NCBI RefSeq assembly: GCF_001281025.1
Contig: NZ_CP012646.1
Location: forward strand, 711,001-775,000
Direction: 5' to 3'
DNA length: 64,000 nucleotides
Source: Streptococcus mitis
GTDB lineage: Bacteria; Bacillota; Bacilli; Lactobacillales; Streptococcaceae
The notes under the pieces are model-generated. The model was given only the letters and a program-made list of their open reading frames with translations. It was not told the DNA's origin and did not search any database. Shown one piece after another: positions 1 through 9,858 of the stretch (position 1 is the stretch's first letter; each line of letters begins with the position of its first letter). Position numbers and translations under genes: made by a program.

Positions 1-626
1 CTACGGAACTTCCAGCCTTTATCATTCGCCGTTTGCCAGTACGTCTGACCTACGATAACAACTATTTTAATGATACCTATCAAGGGATTCCAATTGGTGG
101 TTACACTCAAATAGTTGAAAAAATGTTGGATCATGAAAATATTGATGTAGAAATAAATGTTGATTTCTTTGCGAATAAAGAGCAATATCTAAAAGAGTTT
201 CCTAAGATTGTCTTTACGGGTATGATTGATGAATTCTTTGACTATAAGTTGGGTGAACTAGAGTATCGTAGTCTTCGTTTTGAAAATGAGACCTTGGATA
301 TGGAGAATTACCAAGGAAATGCAGTTGTGAACTATACGGATGCAGAGACTCCATATACACGTATTATTGAACACAAACATTTTGAGTTTGGCAATCAAGA
401 AAAGACTATCATTACTAAAGAACATTCTAAAACATGGGAAAAAGGTGATGAGCCTTATTATCCAGTAAATAATGATCGTAATAATCATTTGTATAAATCA
501 TATAAAAAACTGGCTGATGAGCAAGGGAATGTTATCTTTGGTGGTCGTTTAGGACATTATCGTTATTACGATATGCACCAAGTAATTGGAGCAGCTTTAC
601 AGTGTGTAAGAAATGAGTTAGATTAA
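1..626 (+). CDS. glf: UDP-galactopyranose mutase, 3' part (5' end outside window)
   Basis: This enzyme converts UDP-galactopyranose to UDP-galactofuranose in the cytoplasm, the donor for galactofuranose residues in capsule or cell-wall polysaccharide. The frame is open from base 3 and ends at TAA 624-626, so only the C-terminal ~207 residues are present; the TTG at 33 is internal, not the start. Recognisable Glf features are the RRLPVR arginine-containing stretch, NNYFNDTYQGIPIGGY, and the C-terminal GGRLGHYRYYDMHQVI that closes the FAD site. The gene is directly upstream of aliA, the position expected for the last gene of a capsule (cps) locus lying between dexB and aliA. A hairpin terminator follows. 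Confidence 0.9.
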   Translation, partial: TELPAFIIRRLPVRLTYDNNYFNDTYQGIPIGGYTQIVEKMLDHENIDVEINVDFFANKEQYLKEFPKIVFTGMIDEFFDYKLGELEYRSLRFENETLDMENYQGNAVVNYTDAETPYTRIIEHKHFEFGNQEKTIITKEHSKTWEKGDEPYYPVNNDRNNHLYKSYKKLADEQGNVIFGGRLGHYRYYDMHQVIGAALQCVRNELD

Positions 627-675
627 ACACCTAGAACTGTTAACCAGCTACTTTTTAGAAATATGATCGATAATT

Positions 676-709
676 CCTTGACTACCTAATGTAGTTGAGG
701 GATTTTTTT
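676..709 (+). terminator. Intrinsic terminator after glf
   Basis: A 10-bp stem (676-685 with 691-700, two G-U pairs) and a 5-base loop are followed by GATTTTTTT. It ends the polysaccharide operon before aliA. Confidence 0.75.
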
Positions 710-775
710 GATAATATTCATATTATTGCAAAGTTGTTGTTTAAAAAATAATTTTCTAAAATTCAGAAAATTCTA

Positions 776-804
776 TTGACAGGACTTTAAATATAGTCTA
801 TAAT
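776..804 (+). promoter_or_regulatory. Sigma-A promoter of aliA
   Basis: A perfect TTGACA (776-781), a 17-base spacer and a perfect TATAAT (799-804). The -10 covers an in-frame ATG at 803, so that ATG cannot be the translation start. Transcription should begin near 811, giving a leader of about 20 bases. Confidence 0.85.
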
Positions 805-829
805 GGATAGAAAAACAAAGGAGAATACT

Positions 830-2812
830 ATGAAAACAAGAAAAGTATTGGCTCTTGCGGGAGTAACTTTATTAGCAACAGGTGTTTTAGCTGCTTGCTC
901 TGGCTCAGGGTCTAGTGCAAAAGGTGAGAAAACTTTTTCTTATGTTTACGAAACAGATCCAGATAACCTGAACTACTTGACAACTGGTAAGGCAGCAACT
1001 GCTGACATTACTAGTAATGTGATTGATGGATTGCTTGAAAATGACCGCTATGGTAACTTTGTGCCATCTATGGCTGAGGATTGGTCTGTATCTAAGGACG
1101 GCTTGACTTACACTTATACAATCCGTAAAGATGCCAAGTGGTACACATCTGAAGGAGAAGAGTATGCGCCTGTGAAAGCTCAAGACTTTGTAACAGGACT
1201 TAAGTATGCGACAGATAAGAAATCAGAAGCCCTTTACTTGGTACAGGATTCAATTAAAGGTTTGGATGCATACGCTAAAGGGGAAACTAAAGATTTCTCT
1301 CAAGTTGGGATTAAAGCGATTGACGATCAAACAGTTCAATACACTTTGAACAAACCTGAAAGTTTTTGGAATTCTAAAACAACAATGGGTGTCTTAGCAC
1401 CAGTTAATGAAGAGTTTTTAAACTCTAAAGGAGATGATTTTGGGAAAGCAACAGATCCAAGCAGTATCCTTTATAACGGACCTTTCTTGTTGAAATCATT
1501 GGTCGCTAAATCTTCAGTAGAATTTGAAAAGAATCCAAACTACTGGGATAAGGACAATGTTCACATTGATAAGGTAAAACTTTCATTCTGGGATGGTCAA
1601 GATACAGGAAAACTTGCAGAAAACTTCAAAGATGGAAGCTTTACAATGGCTCGTCTCTTCCCGACAAGCGCAAGTTATCCTGAACTTGAAAAAGAGTTTA
1701 AAGACAACATCGTTTATACACCACAAGATTCTACTACTTATTTAGTAGGTACTAATATTGATCGCCAGTCTTATAAGTACACTTCTAAGACTACAGATGA
1801 ACAAAAGACTTCAACCAAGAAAGCTCTTCTAAACAAAGATTTCCGTCAAGCCCTTGCCTTTGGTTTTGATAGAAAAGCCTATGCTTCTCAAGTGAATGGT
1901 GCGAATGGGGCAACTAAACTGCTTCGTAACTTGTTTGTTCCTCCTACATTTGTACAGGCAGATGGAAAGAACTTTGGCGAAATGGTCAAAGACAAATTGG
2001 TGACTTATGGTGACGAATGGAGCAACGTGAACTTGGATGATGCTCAGGATGGACTCTACAATCCTGAAAAAGCGAAAGCAGAGTTTGCTAAAGCTAAGAC
2101 AGCTCTCCAAGCAGAAGGCGTTCAATTCCCAATCCACTTGGATATGCCAGTTGACCAAACCAATACAACAAAAGTTCAACGTGTCCAATCTTTTAAACAA
2201 TCACTTGAAGAAACATTAGGAACTGACAATGTCGTCATTGATATCCAACAACTTCAAAAAGATGAAGTTCTCAATGTTACCTACTTTGCTGAAACGGCTG
2301 CTGGACAAGATTGGGATGTCTCAGATAACGTTGGATGGGGACCAGACTACATTGACCCATCTACCTACCTTGATATTCTCAAACCATCTGTAGGGGAAAG
2401 TACAAAGACTTACCTAGGATTTGACTCTGGAACAAACAACGCTGCGGCTAAGCAAGTTGGTTTGGAAGACTACGAAAAAATGGTTGTGGAAGCTGGTGCA
2501 GAAGTGAATGACATTTCAAAACGTTATGAAAAATATGCTGCTGCCCAAGCTTGGTTGACCGACAGTGCTTTGATTATCCCAACAACTTCTAAAACTGGTC
2601 GTCCAATGTTGTCTAAGATGGTACCATTTACACTTCCGTTTGCATACTCTGGTAACAAGGGTACGACCGAAGCTACCTTGTATAAATACCTTGATGTACA
2701 AGATAAACCAGTGACAGTTGATGAGTATCAAAAAGCGCAAGATAAATGGATGAAAGAAAAAGCAGAATCCAATAAAAAAGCGCAAGAAGAACTTGCAAAA
2801 CATGTGAAATAA
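830..2812 (+). CDS. aliA: Oligopeptide ABC transporter substrate-binding lipoprotein AliA
   Basis: This is a surface lipoprotein that captures oligopeptides and passes them to the Ami permease; in streptococci it also influences competence and colonisation. The start is ATG 830, preceded by AAAGGAG, because the in-frame ATG at 803 lies in the promoter -10. The 660-residue product has a lipoprotein signal with lipobox LAAC (Cys23), then a family 5 extracellular solute-binding domain filling the rest. No permease or ATPase genes are adjacent, as is usual for AliA, which shares the AmiCDEF machinery. It is flanked by glf and by convergent pbp1a, the classic right border of the capsule locus. The paralogues AmiA and AliB are alternatives, but sequence and position favour AliA. 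Confidence 0.93.
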   Translation: MKTRKVLALAGVTLLATGVLAACSGSGSSAKGEKTFSYVYETDPDNLNYLTTGKAATADITSNVIDGLLENDRYGNFVPSMAEDWSVSKDGLTYTYTIRKDAKWYTSEGEEYAPVKAQDFVTGLKYATDKKSEALYLVQDSIKGLDAYAKGETKDFSQVGIKAIDDQTVQYTLNKPESFWNSKTTMGVLAPVNEEFLNSKGDDFGKATDPSSILYNGPFLLKSLVAKSSVEFEKNPNYWDKDNVHIDKVKLSFWDGQDTGKLAENFKDGSFTMARLFPTSASYPELEKEFKDNIVYTPQDSTTYLVGTNIDRQSYKYTSKTTDEQKTSTKKALLNKDFRQALAFGFDRKAYASQVNGANGATKLLRNLFVPPTFVQADGKNFGEMVKDKLVTYGDEWSNVNLDDAQDGLYNPEKAKAEFAKAKTALQAEGVQFPIHLDMPVDQTNTTKVQRVQSFKQSLEETLGTDNVVIDIQQLQKDEVLNVTYFAETAAGQDWDVSDNVGWGPDYIDPSTYLDILKPSVGESTKTYLGFDSGTNNAAAKQVGLEDYEKMVVEAGAEVNDISKRYEKYAAAQAWLTDSALIIPTTSKTGRPMLSKMVPFTLPFAYSGNKGTTEATLYKYLDVQDKPVTVDEYQKAQDKWMKEKAESNKKAQEELAKHVK

Positions 2813-2816
2813 GATA

Positions 2817-2847
2817 AAAAGAAGTTAGTTGTTCGCTAACTTCTTTT
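2817..2847 (+). terminator. Intrinsic terminator after aliA
   Basis: A 12-bp perfect stem (2817-2828 with 2836-2847) with a 7-base loop, A-rich on the left arm and T-rich on the right. Confidence 0.8.
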
Positions 2848-2914
2848 GGTTTATCGAAAATGAATTGGTGCCGGTCACCGCTTTTAGATATGACAGATCC
2901 TATTTTGTTGAAGA

Positions 2915-2953
2915 AAAAATCCTGAGCCTTTATTCTCAGGATTTTCTTTTATC
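2915..2953 (-). terminator. Intrinsic terminator after pbp1a
   Basis: An inverted repeat of about 11 bp (2916-2926 with 2935-2945) lies immediately downstream of the pbp1a stop on the minus strand, with a T-run in that direction. Confidence 0.7.
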
Positions 2954-5116
2954 TTACTGTTGTGGTTGCTGTTGAACTGGTGGATTTTGTGGCGTTGGTT
3001 GTACTGGTTGTGTTTGCTGAACAGTCTGACCAGCTTGTCCTTGATTAGGATCGGTTGCTGGAGCATTATTGGGTTGTTGACCTACCGTAGTACTTGCCTG
3101 TGTAGTTGAACTTTCAGCTGTTGAGGATTGTTGAGTAGAGGGTTCAGTCCATATTGGGCGAGCTCCATTTTTGAATACAAATTCCCCGTTTCTGAAAAGT
3201 CCGTCTGGCATCGTCCAGTCTTCTGGATGAGTATCTTCTGATAGATACGTTATCATTGAGCGATAAACTTTAGCTGCAACTAGGAAACCATCTCCAACGA
3301 TAGGAGTTAAACGATTCGAATAACCTGTCCATACAGCCATAGAATACTTACGAGTATAACCAACAAACATTTCATCTGGAGCTACATAGCCAGTGTTCTT
3401 GATGTGTTTTTCAATTTCATCATCTGTGTAGTTAGAAGTACCTGTTTTACCAGCTTGCGCTAACCATGGGAGATAGGCTCCACGTCCTGTTCCGTAAGCT
3501 AAGACAGTTTTCATCATTTCGGTCATCATGTAAGCAGTTGTTTCTTTCATAGCTCGTGTACCAGCATCTGAAAATTCTTTTTCACTACCGTCACTGAAGA
3601 CGACCTTATTGATATACATGGGTTTGTGGTAAATTCCACCGTTGGCAAAGGCAGCATAAGCAGCAGCCATTTTTTCACTGCTTGCACCGTATTGTTTGTT
3701 AGATTCAGTTGTATTACTTGAAATGGCGTTTGCATAGTGGATGCTTGGATAATTGATACCTAAGCCATTTAGGAAGGTTTTCGCTCTATCTAAACCAACT
3801 TTATTTAGGGTTTCAACAGCTGTGACATTACGTGACTGTTGAAGTGCATACTGAATTGTAATATTTCCAAAGTAGCCTTTATCCCAGTTGTAGACGGGAG
3901 TATCAGTACCAGGATAGTTATAAGGAACATCATGTACAATAGTTGCAGTAGAGTCATAGACTCCATATTCTAAAGCGGGAGCATAGTCAGTGATTGGTTT
4001 CATAGTAGAACCCCAGTCACGGTTGGTTTCAACGGCTTGGTTGATTCCGAAAGATACATTACTTGATTGGTGACGGGCACCTAACTGAGCAATGACTTTA
4101 CCATTTGTTACATCAACGATAGTAGAAGCTACTTGAAGTTCATCATCTGGATAAGCGACATACTCATCTGTGTTATAAACATCCCAAAGTCGCTGCTGAA
4201 CATCTTTGTCGACATTAGTATAGACTTCCATGCCTGTAGTAAGAAGGTTGTAACCAGTTTCTTGTTCAACTTGGTCGATTACTTCTTTGAGGTAGTTGTC
4301 CATATAAGCTGGATAACTATTGGCTGACTTCAAACTTTGGAGACCGTCAGTGACGGGAGTATTAATAGCTTTTTCATAATCTTCTGCACTAATGTATTTT
4401 TGCCCTTTCATTTCTGAAAGTACCAAGTTACGACGCTCTAGAGCAGCCTCTGGATGGGAATAAGGATCATATTGGTTTGGCGCTTGAGGCATTCCAGCCA
4501 AGAGTGCTAACTGTGGCAAGCTTAAGTCCTTCAAGTCTTTTCCATAGTAATTTTGGGCTGCGGTTTGCATTCCATAGTTACCGTTGGACATGTAGACTTT
4601 ATTGATGTAATAGGTTAGGATTTCTTGCTTGGTTGCTTTTTGCTCTAGTTGAACGGCTAGCCAAGCTTCTTGAGCTTTACGTGACAAGGTTTGATCAGCA
4701 GTTGAAGTAGAAAAATAAGTCAATTTAATTAATTGTTGTGTCAAGGTTGAGGCACCTTGTAGACCTCCTCCTTGTAGATTTCTTAATGCTGCTCCCATGA
4801 TACGAATAGTATCAACACCTCTATGGTCAAAGAAACGGTGGTCTTCGATAGACACAATTGCCTTGACTAAGTCAGTAGGAATTTCATTTGCTTGAGCATT
4901 TACGCGACGTTCAGATCCAAGGTCAGCAATCAGTTCGTTCTTATTGTCATAAATCTTGCTAGAAGTTGTCGCAACTAATTTACTTTCAGATAAGGCTGGA
5001 GCCTTACTAACAAAGTAGAGGAAGACACCTCCACCTAATAGAAATAATGCGATAAATAAGGTAAGGAATGTGATTCCAATATACTTTAAGAATCGCAGAA
5101 TAGTTTGTTTATTCAT
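2954..5116 (-). CDS. pbp1A: Penicillin-binding protein 1a (bifunctional glycosyltransferase/transpeptidase)
   Basis: This class A PBP polymerises lipid II and cross-links peptidoglycan outside the membrane. The 720-residue product has a single N-terminal membrane segment (about 12-33), a GT51 domain with catalytic Glu91 in EDHRFF, and a transpeptidase domain with S370-T-M-K373, S428-R-N430 and K557-T-G559. A low-complexity Ser/Thr/Pro/Gln tail follows. Thr371 is the wild-type residue, but Thr432 and the block N574-T-G-Y577 match changes described in beta-lactam-resistant mosaic PBP1a, where susceptible pneumococci have Pro432 and TSQF. Such blocks are native in some S. mitis or S. oralis alleles, so this may be a native or recombinant allele. 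It overlaps recU by 4 bases, the conserved recU-pbp1a operon. Confidence 0.95.
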   Translation of the reverse strand: MNKQTILRFLKYIGITFLTLFIALFLLGGGVFLYFVSKAPALSESKLVATTSSKIYDNKNELIADLGSERRVNAQANEIPTDLVKAIVSIEDHRFFDHRGVDTIRIMGAALRNLQGGGLQGASTLTQQLIKLTYFSTSTADQTLSRKAQEAWLAVQLEQKATKQEILTYYINKVYMSNGNYGMQTAAQNYYGKDLKDLSLPQLALLAGMPQAPNQYDPYSHPEAALERRNLVLSEMKGQKYISAEDYEKAINTPVTDGLQSLKSANSYPAYMDNYLKEVIDQVEQETGYNLLTTGMEVYTNVDKDVQQRLWDVYNTDEYVAYPDDELQVASTIVDVTNGKVIAQLGARHQSSNVSFGINQAVETNRDWGSTMKPITDYAPALEYGVYDSTATIVHDVPYNYPGTDTPVYNWDKGYFGNITIQYALQQSRNVTAVETLNKVGLDRAKTFLNGLGINYPSIHYANAISSNTTESNKQYGASSEKMAAAYAAFANGGIYHKPMYINKVVFSDGSEKEFSDAGTRAMKETTAYMMTEMMKTVLAYGTGRGAYLPWLAQAGKTGTSNYTDDEIEKHIKNTGYVAPDEMFVGYTRKYSMAVWTGYSNRLTPIVGDGFLVAAKVYRSMITYLSEDTHPEDWTMPDGLFRNGEFVFKNGARPIWTEPSTQQSSTAESSTTQASTTVGQQPNNAPATDPNQGQAGQTVQQTQPVQPTPQNPPVQQQPQQ

Positions 5117-5709
5117 CTTGTTTTACCACCTAGTAAATGTTCTTTGATAATATCGAGATAGGGAATTTGAGGGAAAGCTCCTTGCTTTACTAAATATCCG
5201 TATTCTTGAATATATCCAAGTGGCATTGATTTTTGCCCCTTATCTTGATGATAAAAGCGAATCAAATCAGGTGCCGGCAACAAATAAGTTTCTTGTTGAG
5301 AGGAAAAATGAAGTAGTACGAAGCAAATGCCCTGCTGTTCTAGAACTTGTTCCATATGTTGAATCTGGTGAAGATGGAAGTTCTTCATTGGGATAGCATT
5401 CTTTTGTCGTGTCTCCTTAGCTTCAAAGTCAATGTAATGTCCTCTATATACGCCAGAGTAATCTGTTGTGGAAGCTTGTCTAAAGTAGGCTTCTACAATT
5501 TTGGCTCGACTACGTTGAGGATAGTCTACTCGAACAATCTGAACAGGCGTTGGCTTTTTATGGATAACTGCCATGCCATGCGTCAGATAGTAGTCGTTTG
5601 TAGCGTTAATCATCTTTTCAAAAGTCATTCCTCGATTTGCGAAATTTTTTGGTTGAGAAATGGATGTTTGGCTTTTTTTTGATGAAATTTTATGAGGATA
5701 GTTGACCAT
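5113..5709 (-). CDS. recU: Holliday junction resolvase RecU
   Basis: This endonuclease cleaves Holliday junctions during recombination and repair and modulates RecA in Firmicutes. The 198-residue product is full length. The nuclease core is visible in [18 protein letters not shown], with the D...E-x-K metal-binding pattern of the PD-(D/E)XK fold. It starts at ATG 5709 behind AAGGAG and overlaps pbp1A by the ATGA junction, so the two are translationally coupled, linking chromosome segregation to wall synthesis. It is transcribed divergently from the DUF1273 gene. Confidence 0.93.
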   Translation of the reverse strand: MVNYPHKISSKKSQTSISQPKNFANRGMTFEKMINATNDYYLTHGMAVIHKKPTPVQIVRVDYPQRSRAKIVEAYFRQASTTDYSGVYRGHYIDFEAKETRQKNAIPMKNFHLHQIQHMEQVLEQQGICFVLLHFSSQQETYLLPAPDLIRFYHQDKGQKSMPLGYIQEYGYLVKQGAFPQIPYLDIIKEHLLGGKTR

Positions 5710-5741
5710 ATTTCTCCTTATTGGTACAATAACATCACTCT

Positions 5742-5751
5742 ATTATACCAT
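5742..5751 (-). promoter_or_regulatory. Extended -10 promoter of recU-pbp1A
   Basis: On the minus strand the bases read TGG followed by TATAAT (TATAAT at 5747-5742), the TGn extended -10 common in mitis-group streptococci. I see no good -35. Confidence 0.6.
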
Positions 5752-5775
5752 AAAAATAGAAAGAAAGGTGTAAAA

Positions 5776-6303
5776 ATGACTACAGCTTTAATTATGGGAT
5801 ATTCTAATTTTGACTTGGGTTTGTTTAATGAAAAAGATATCAGGATAAAAATTATAAAGAAAGCCATTCGCCGTGATTTAGAAAGTTTAGCAGAAGAAGG
5901 GATTAAATGGCTGGTCTTTACAGGGAACTTGGGATTTGAATCTTGGGTGTTTGATGTCGCAAATGAAATGAAAGACGAATATGATTTTAGCCTAGCGACC
6001 ATTTTTGATTTTGAAACACACGGGGAAAATTGGAATGAAGCGAATCAGCTTAAACTTGACCAATTTAAGCAGGTCGATTTTGTCAAATATGCCTATCCTA
6101 AATATGAACATATGGGGCAACTACGAGACTACCAACGATTTTTGCTGGAAAATACTGACTTAGCTTATTTTTTCTATGATCCAGAAAATGAGACCAAATT
6201 AAAATTTATGGACAATTTGATGAAAAATCAGGAAGGTTATCGCATAAAAAGGCTAACCTTTGAAGACTTAAATGAGCTAGTAGAAAATTTTTCTGAAAAG
6301 TAA
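5776..6303 (+). CDS. DUF1273 (UPF0398, YpsA-like) protein
   Basis: A 175-residue cytoplasmic protein of the YpsA/DUF1273 family, which has a SLOG/Rossmann-like nucleotide-binding fold. YpsA of Bacillus and Staphylococcus is reported to affect cell division; no enzymatic activity is established. The start is ATG 5776 behind AAAGGTG. The frame is open 28 codons further upstream, but that stretch runs through the recU promoter and has no ribosome binding site. Family features are [11 protein letters not shown] at the N-terminus, the [13 protein letters not shown] loop and [12 protein letters not shown] near the end. It lies directly before gpsB, an arrangement shared with Bacillus ypsA-gpsB, which supports a division-related role. 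Confidence 0.85.
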   Translation: MTTALIMGYSNFDLGLFNEKDIRIKIIKKAIRRDLESLAEEGIKWLVFTGNLGFESWVFDVANEMKDEYDFSLATIFDFETHGENWNEANQLKLDQFKQVDFVKYAYPKYEHMGQLRDYQRFLLENTDLAYFFYDPENETKLKFMDNLMKNQEGYRIKRLTFEDLNELVENFSEK

Positions 6304-6313
6304 GCCTTTGACC

Positions 6314-6343
6314 TTGATTTTTGTTTGGCTTTTTTTATATAAT
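6314..6343 (+). promoter_or_regulatory. Promoter of gpsB
   Basis: TTGATT (6314-6319), an 18-base spacer and TATAAT (6338-6343). Confidence 0.6.
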
Positions 6344-6372
6344 AATACTAGCAAGCGAGAATGGAGAGAGAC

Positions 6373-6702
6373 ATGGCAAGTATTATTTTTTCAGCGAAAG
6401 ATATTTTTGAACAAGAGTTTGGGCGTGAAGTCCGAGGCTATAGTAAAGTAGAAGTTGATGAGTTTTTAGACGATGTCATTAAGGACTATGAAACCTATGC
6501 TGCCTTGGTCAAGTCACTTCGTCAGGAAATTGCGGATTTGAAGGAAGAATTAGCTCGTAAACCGAAACCTTCACCAGTTCAAGCAGAACCTATTGAAGCG
6601 ACAACTACAAGTTCTATGACGAATTTTGATATTTTGAAACGCTTGAATCGTCTTGAAAAAGAAGTGTTTGGTAAACAAATTTTAGATAACTCAGATTTCT
6701 AA
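6373..6702 (+). CDS. gpsB: Cell division regulator GpsB
   Basis: GpsB is a DivIVA-like adaptor that links septal and peripheral wall synthesis and modulates the Ser/Thr kinase StkP and PBPs such as PBP1a/PBP2a. The 109-residue product starts at ATG 6373; the earlier in-frame ATG at 6361 lies in the GGAGAG ribosome binding site. The N-terminal DivIVA-type domain contains [21 protein letters not shown] coiled coil follows (about 35-60), then a Pro/Ser/Thr linker and a short C-terminal helix that forms the hexamerising bundle. Its location beside pbp1A, mapZ and DUF1273 fits a division cluster. Confidence 0.93.
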   Translation: MASIIFSAKDIFEQEFGREVRGYSKVEVDEFLDDVIKDYETYAALVKSLRQEIADLKEELARKPKPSPVQAEPIEATTTSSMTNFDILKRLNRLEKEVFGKQILDNSDF

Positions 6703-6716
6703 GTAGTGATTTGAGG

Positions 6717-7113
6717 TGTGCAATTTTTGGATAATCGCGTGAGGAGAGTTGCTTCTCATGAGGAAAGTCCATGCTAGCACAGGCTGTGATGCCTGTAGTG
6801 TTTGTGCTAGGCGAAACCATAAGCCTAGGGACGAGAAATCGTTACGGCAGTTGAAATGGCTAAGTCCTTGGATAGGCCAGAGTAGGCTTGAAAGTGCCAC
6901 AGTGACGGAGTCTTTCTGGAAACGGAGAGAGTGGAACGCGGTAAACCCCTCAAGCTAGCAACCCAAATTTTGGTCGGGGCATGGAGTACGCGGAAACGAA
7001 CGTAGTATTCTGACTGCTATCAGCTAGAGCTGTTAGTGGTAGACAGATGATTATCGAAGGAAGTGGTCCTAGTCACTTCTGGAACAAAACATGGCTTATA
7101 GAAAATTGCATAT
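6717..7113 (+). ncRNA. rnpB: RNase P RNA (class B)
   Basis: This is the catalytic RNA that matures tRNA 5' ends. The conserved start (GAGGAAAGTCC near 6759-6769), the GCGAAACC-type J region, the ACAGTGACGGAG segment, and the 3' region with GGTAGACAGATGATTATCG and ACAAAACATGGCTTA are all present. The two ends (about 6719-6727 and 7102-7110) pair as helix P1, which sets the boundaries to within a few bases. Open frames across this region on both strands are artefacts of the RNA gene. The location between gpsB and the RlmL-like gene is the standard streptococcal one. Confidence 0.95.
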
Positions 7114-7116
7114 AGG

Positions 7117-7152
7117 TTGGGGCTGAGAAATTTTCTCAACCTCATTTTTTAA
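7117..7152 (+). terminator. Intrinsic terminator of rnpB
   Basis: A stem around GGGCTGAGA / TCTCAACCT (one mismatch) is followed by CATTTTTT at 7143-7150. Confidence 0.7.
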
Positions 7153-7187
7153 AGTGGACATATAGAAAGGTCTTGCAAGACTGTAAC

Positions 7188-8345
7188 ATGAAAAAAGAAT
7201 TTAATTTAATTGCAACTGTGGCAGCAGGTCTTGAAGCTGTCGTTGGTCGTGAAGTGCGAGAGTTGGGTTACGATTGTCAGGTTGAAAATGGACGTGTTCG
7301 TTTTCAAGGAGATGTTAGAGCCATTATTGAAACCAACCTCTGGCTTCGGGCAGCAGACCGTATCAAAATTATCGTAGGAACGTTCCCAGCTAAGACTTTT
7401 GAAGAGCTCTTTCAGGGAGTTTTTGCTCTAGATTGGGAAAATTATTTACCACTTGGAGCTCGATTTCCGATTTCAAAAGCTAAATGTGTGAAATCTAAAC
7501 TACACAATGAACCCAGTGTTCAGGCTATTTCAAAGAAGGCCGTTGTCAAGAAATTGCAAAAATACTATGCCCGTCCAGAAGGTGTTCCTCTGATGGAAAC
7601 TGGTCCTGAGTTTAAAATTGAGGTCTCTATTCTTAAAGATATAGCAACTATCATGATTGATACGACAGGGACTAGCCTATTTAAACGTGGTTATCGTACG
7701 GAAAAAGGTGGCGCTCCCATAAAGGAAAATATGGCAGCAGCTATTTTGCAACTCTCTAACTGGTATCCAGACAAGCCTCTGATTGATCCGACATGTGGTT
7801 CGGGGACTTTCTGTATCGAGGCAGTTATGATTGCTAGAAAGATGGCTCCTGGTCTTCGTCGCTCCTTTGCTTTTGAGGAATGGAACTGGATTAGCGATCG
7901 CTTGATTCAAGAAGTTCGCACAGAAGCAGCTAAGAAAGTGGATCGTGAACTGGAACTGGATATCATGGGCTGTGATATCGATGCACGCATGGTGGAAATT
8001 GCTAAGGCCAATGCTCAGGCAGCAGGTGTTGCAGGAGATATTACCTTTAAGCAGATGCGCTTGCAGGATTTGCGTTCTGATAAAATAAATGGAGTGATTA
8101 TCTCTAACCCACCTTATGGTGAACGCTTGTCAGATGATGCAGGGGTTACCAAGCTTTATGCTGAGATGGGTCAAGTATTTGCTCCTCTGAAAACGTGGAG
8201 CAAGTTTATCTTAACCAGTGATGAAGCCTTTGAGACCAAGTACGGTAGTCAGGCGGATAAGAAACGGAAGTTGTACAACGGAACTTTAAAAGTTGATTTG
8301 TATCAATATTTTGGTCAGCGTGTTAAACGTCAGGAAGTAAAGTAG
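7188..8345 (+). CDS. THUMP-domain class I RNA methyltransferase (RlmL/YpsC-like)
   Basis: A putative SAM-dependent N2-guanine methyltransferase acting on 23S rRNA, related to the N-terminal half of E. coli RlmL and to Bacillus YpsC. The 385-residue product has an N-terminal ferredoxin-like/THUMP RNA-binding part (about 1-160). The catalytic domain follows, with motif [11 protein letters not shown] and the N6/N2-type motif IV NPPYGER. I chose ATG 7188; a TTG 15 bases upstream is in frame but only 3 bases from AAAGG, and homologues I recall begin MKKEFNL. It is followed 13 bases later by mapZ, so the two are probably co-transcribed. Confidence 0.88.
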   Translation: MKKEFNLIATVAAGLEAVVGREVRELGYDCQVENGRVRFQGDVRAIIETNLWLRAADRIKIIVGTFPAKTFEELFQGVFALDWENYLPLGARFPISKAKCVKSKLHNEPSVQAISKKAVVKKLQKYYARPEGVPLMETGPEFKIEVSILKDIATIMIDTTGTSLFKRGYRTEKGGAPIKENMAAAILQLSNWYPDKPLIDPTCGSGTFCIEAVMIARKMAPGLRRSFAFEEWNWISDRLIQEVRTEAAKKVDRELELDIMGCDIDARMVEIAKANAQAAGVAGDITFKQMRLQDLRSDKINGVIISNPPYGERLSDDAGVTKLYAEMGQVFAPLKTWSKFILTSDEAFETKYGSQADKKRKLYNGTLKVDLYQYFGQRVKRQEVK

Positions 8346-8358
8346 GAAGGAAAAACTC

Positions 8359-9783
8359 ATGAGTAAGAAAAGACGGAATCGTCATAAAGCAGAACACCAA
8401 GAAGCGCAATTTGATTTTGATGATGCTAAAGAGCTAACAGTTGGAGAAGCCATGCGAAAAAATGAAGAGGTGGAAGCAGGTGTGTTGCCTGGAGATTCTA
8501 TCTTGGACAAGTATGTGAAACAACATAAAGATGAAATTGAGGCAGATAAGTTTGAAACGCGTCAGTTTAGCAAGGATGATTTAGTTGAAAAAGAAGAGGT
8601 AGAGGAGACTCAGACTCTGGATAATTTGCTTCAAGAGCTTCGTGAGGAAACAGGAGTAACTTCTCCAGATCCAGAAGATGAATTGAATCAGTTTGATGAT
8701 TTAGAATTAACACGAGTTTCAGAAGCTCCTCTTGTTGAAGAATTTGAGGCGGAAGAGGTACAATTAGTTGGAGCGGAAGAGGCCTTCACACGTTCTCGAG
8801 TTACAGATAGTGAAGATGGAAACAGTAAGAAGAAATGGGTGCTGTATGCTATTCTAGCAGCCTTAGTGGTTCTTATCCTTGGAACTGCTTATTATGTTTA
8901 CCGTCAAGTGAATCGCTCAACACAGGAAATTCAAACTTCTCAATCATCGTCTAGTGAGCAGAATATTCAGCCGATTTTAGAAGATTTCAATAGCCAATAC
9001 GATGCCTTCTATACAGATAGCAACAAAACGGCTTTGAAAAATAGCCAGTTTGATAAACTGAGCCAACTTAAAACTTTGCTTGATAAGCTAGAAGGTAGTC
9101 GCGAACATACCCTTGCCAAATCGAAGTATGATAGTCTAGCAACTCAAATCAAGGCCATTCAAGATGTCAATGCTCAATTTGAGAAGCCAGCTATTGTGGA
9201 TGGTGTCTTGGATACCAATGCTAAAGCTAAATCGGATGCCAAATTTACAGACATTAAAACTGGAAATACGGAGCTAGATAAATTGCTAGATAAGGCTATT
9301 AGTCTAGGTAAGAGCCAACAAACAAGTGCTTCAAGTTCAAGCTCAAGTTCAACTGAATCTAGCAGCTCAAGTTCTCGTCAAGCAAGTGAAAATACTACTA
9401 GTGGAACAAGCCCAAGTAGTTCAAATGCTGCATCAACTGAACCTAGAAGTACCCGCAGTGAAGTCAATATGGGTGTATCAAGTGCAGGAGTTGCTGTTCA
9501 AAGAAGTGCCAGTCGTGTTTCTTATAACCAGTCTGCTATTGATGACAGTAACAACTCTGCCTGGGATTTTGCAGATGGCGTCTTGGAACAAATCCTAGCG
9601 ACTTCACGTTCACGTGGTTATATCACTGGTAACCAATACATCCTTGAACGTGTTAATATCGTTAATGGCAATGGTTATTACAACCTCTACAAGCCAGATG
9701 GAACCTATCTCTTTACCCTTAACTGTAAGACGGGATACTTTGTTGGAAATGGTTCTGGACATGCGGATGACTTGGACTACTAA
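8359..9783 (+). CDS. mapZ: Mid-cell-anchored protein Z (MapZ/LocZ)
   Basis: MapZ marks the division site in streptococci and guides FtsZ ring placement; it is a substrate of the kinase StkP. The 474-residue protein has a charged, acidic cytoplasmic N-terminus (about 1-159) starting [12 protein letters not shown], the FtsZ-interacting end. One transmembrane helix follows (about 160-183). The extracellular part is a helical domain (about 195-320), a Ser-rich linker (about 322-375) and a C-terminal peptidoglycan-binding domain rich in Asn, Tyr and Gly. The linker is simple-sequence DNA and so likely length-variable. It lies between the RlmL-like gene and gnd, the standard location. Confidence 0.92.
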   Translation: MSKKRRNRHKAEHQEAQFDFDDAKELTVGEAMRKNEEVEAGVLPGDSILDKYVKQHKDEIEADKFETRQFSKDDLVEKEEVEETQTLDNLLQELREETGVTSPDPEDELNQFDDLELTRVSEAPLVEEFEAEEVQLVGAEEAFTRSRVTDSEDGNSKKKWVLYAILAALVVLILGTAYYVYRQVNRSTQEIQTSQSSSSEQNIQPILEDFNSQYDAFYTDSNKTALKNSQFDKLSQLKTLLDKLEGSREHTLAKSKYDSLATQIKAIQDVNAQFEKPAIVDGVLDTNAKAKSDAKFTDIKTGNTELDKLLDKAISLGKSQQTSASSSSSSSTESSSSSSRQASENTTSGTSPSSSNAASTEPRSTRSEVNMGVSSAGVAVQRSASRVSYNQSAIDDSNNSAWDFADGVLEQILATSRSRGYITGNQYILERVNIVNGNGYYNLYKPDGTYLFTLNCKTGYFVGNGSGHADDLDY

Positions 9784-9821
9784 GCAGTCGTTACAAAATT
9801 CTTTCTTTTCAAAAGTAAAAA

Positions 9822-9830
9822 TGATAAAAT
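9822..9830 (+). promoter_or_regulatory. Extended -10 promoter of gnd
   Basis: TGA followed by TAAAAT (9825-9830) lies 28 bases before the gnd start. The -35 is weak. Confidence 0.5.
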
Positions 9831-9858
9831 AAAACAAATTAAACAAGAGGAGTGTCAA

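Noticed and set aside
6691..6958. Open frames on both strands (69 codons each)
   Set aside because: They lie inside the RNase P RNA gene, which explains the sequence fully.
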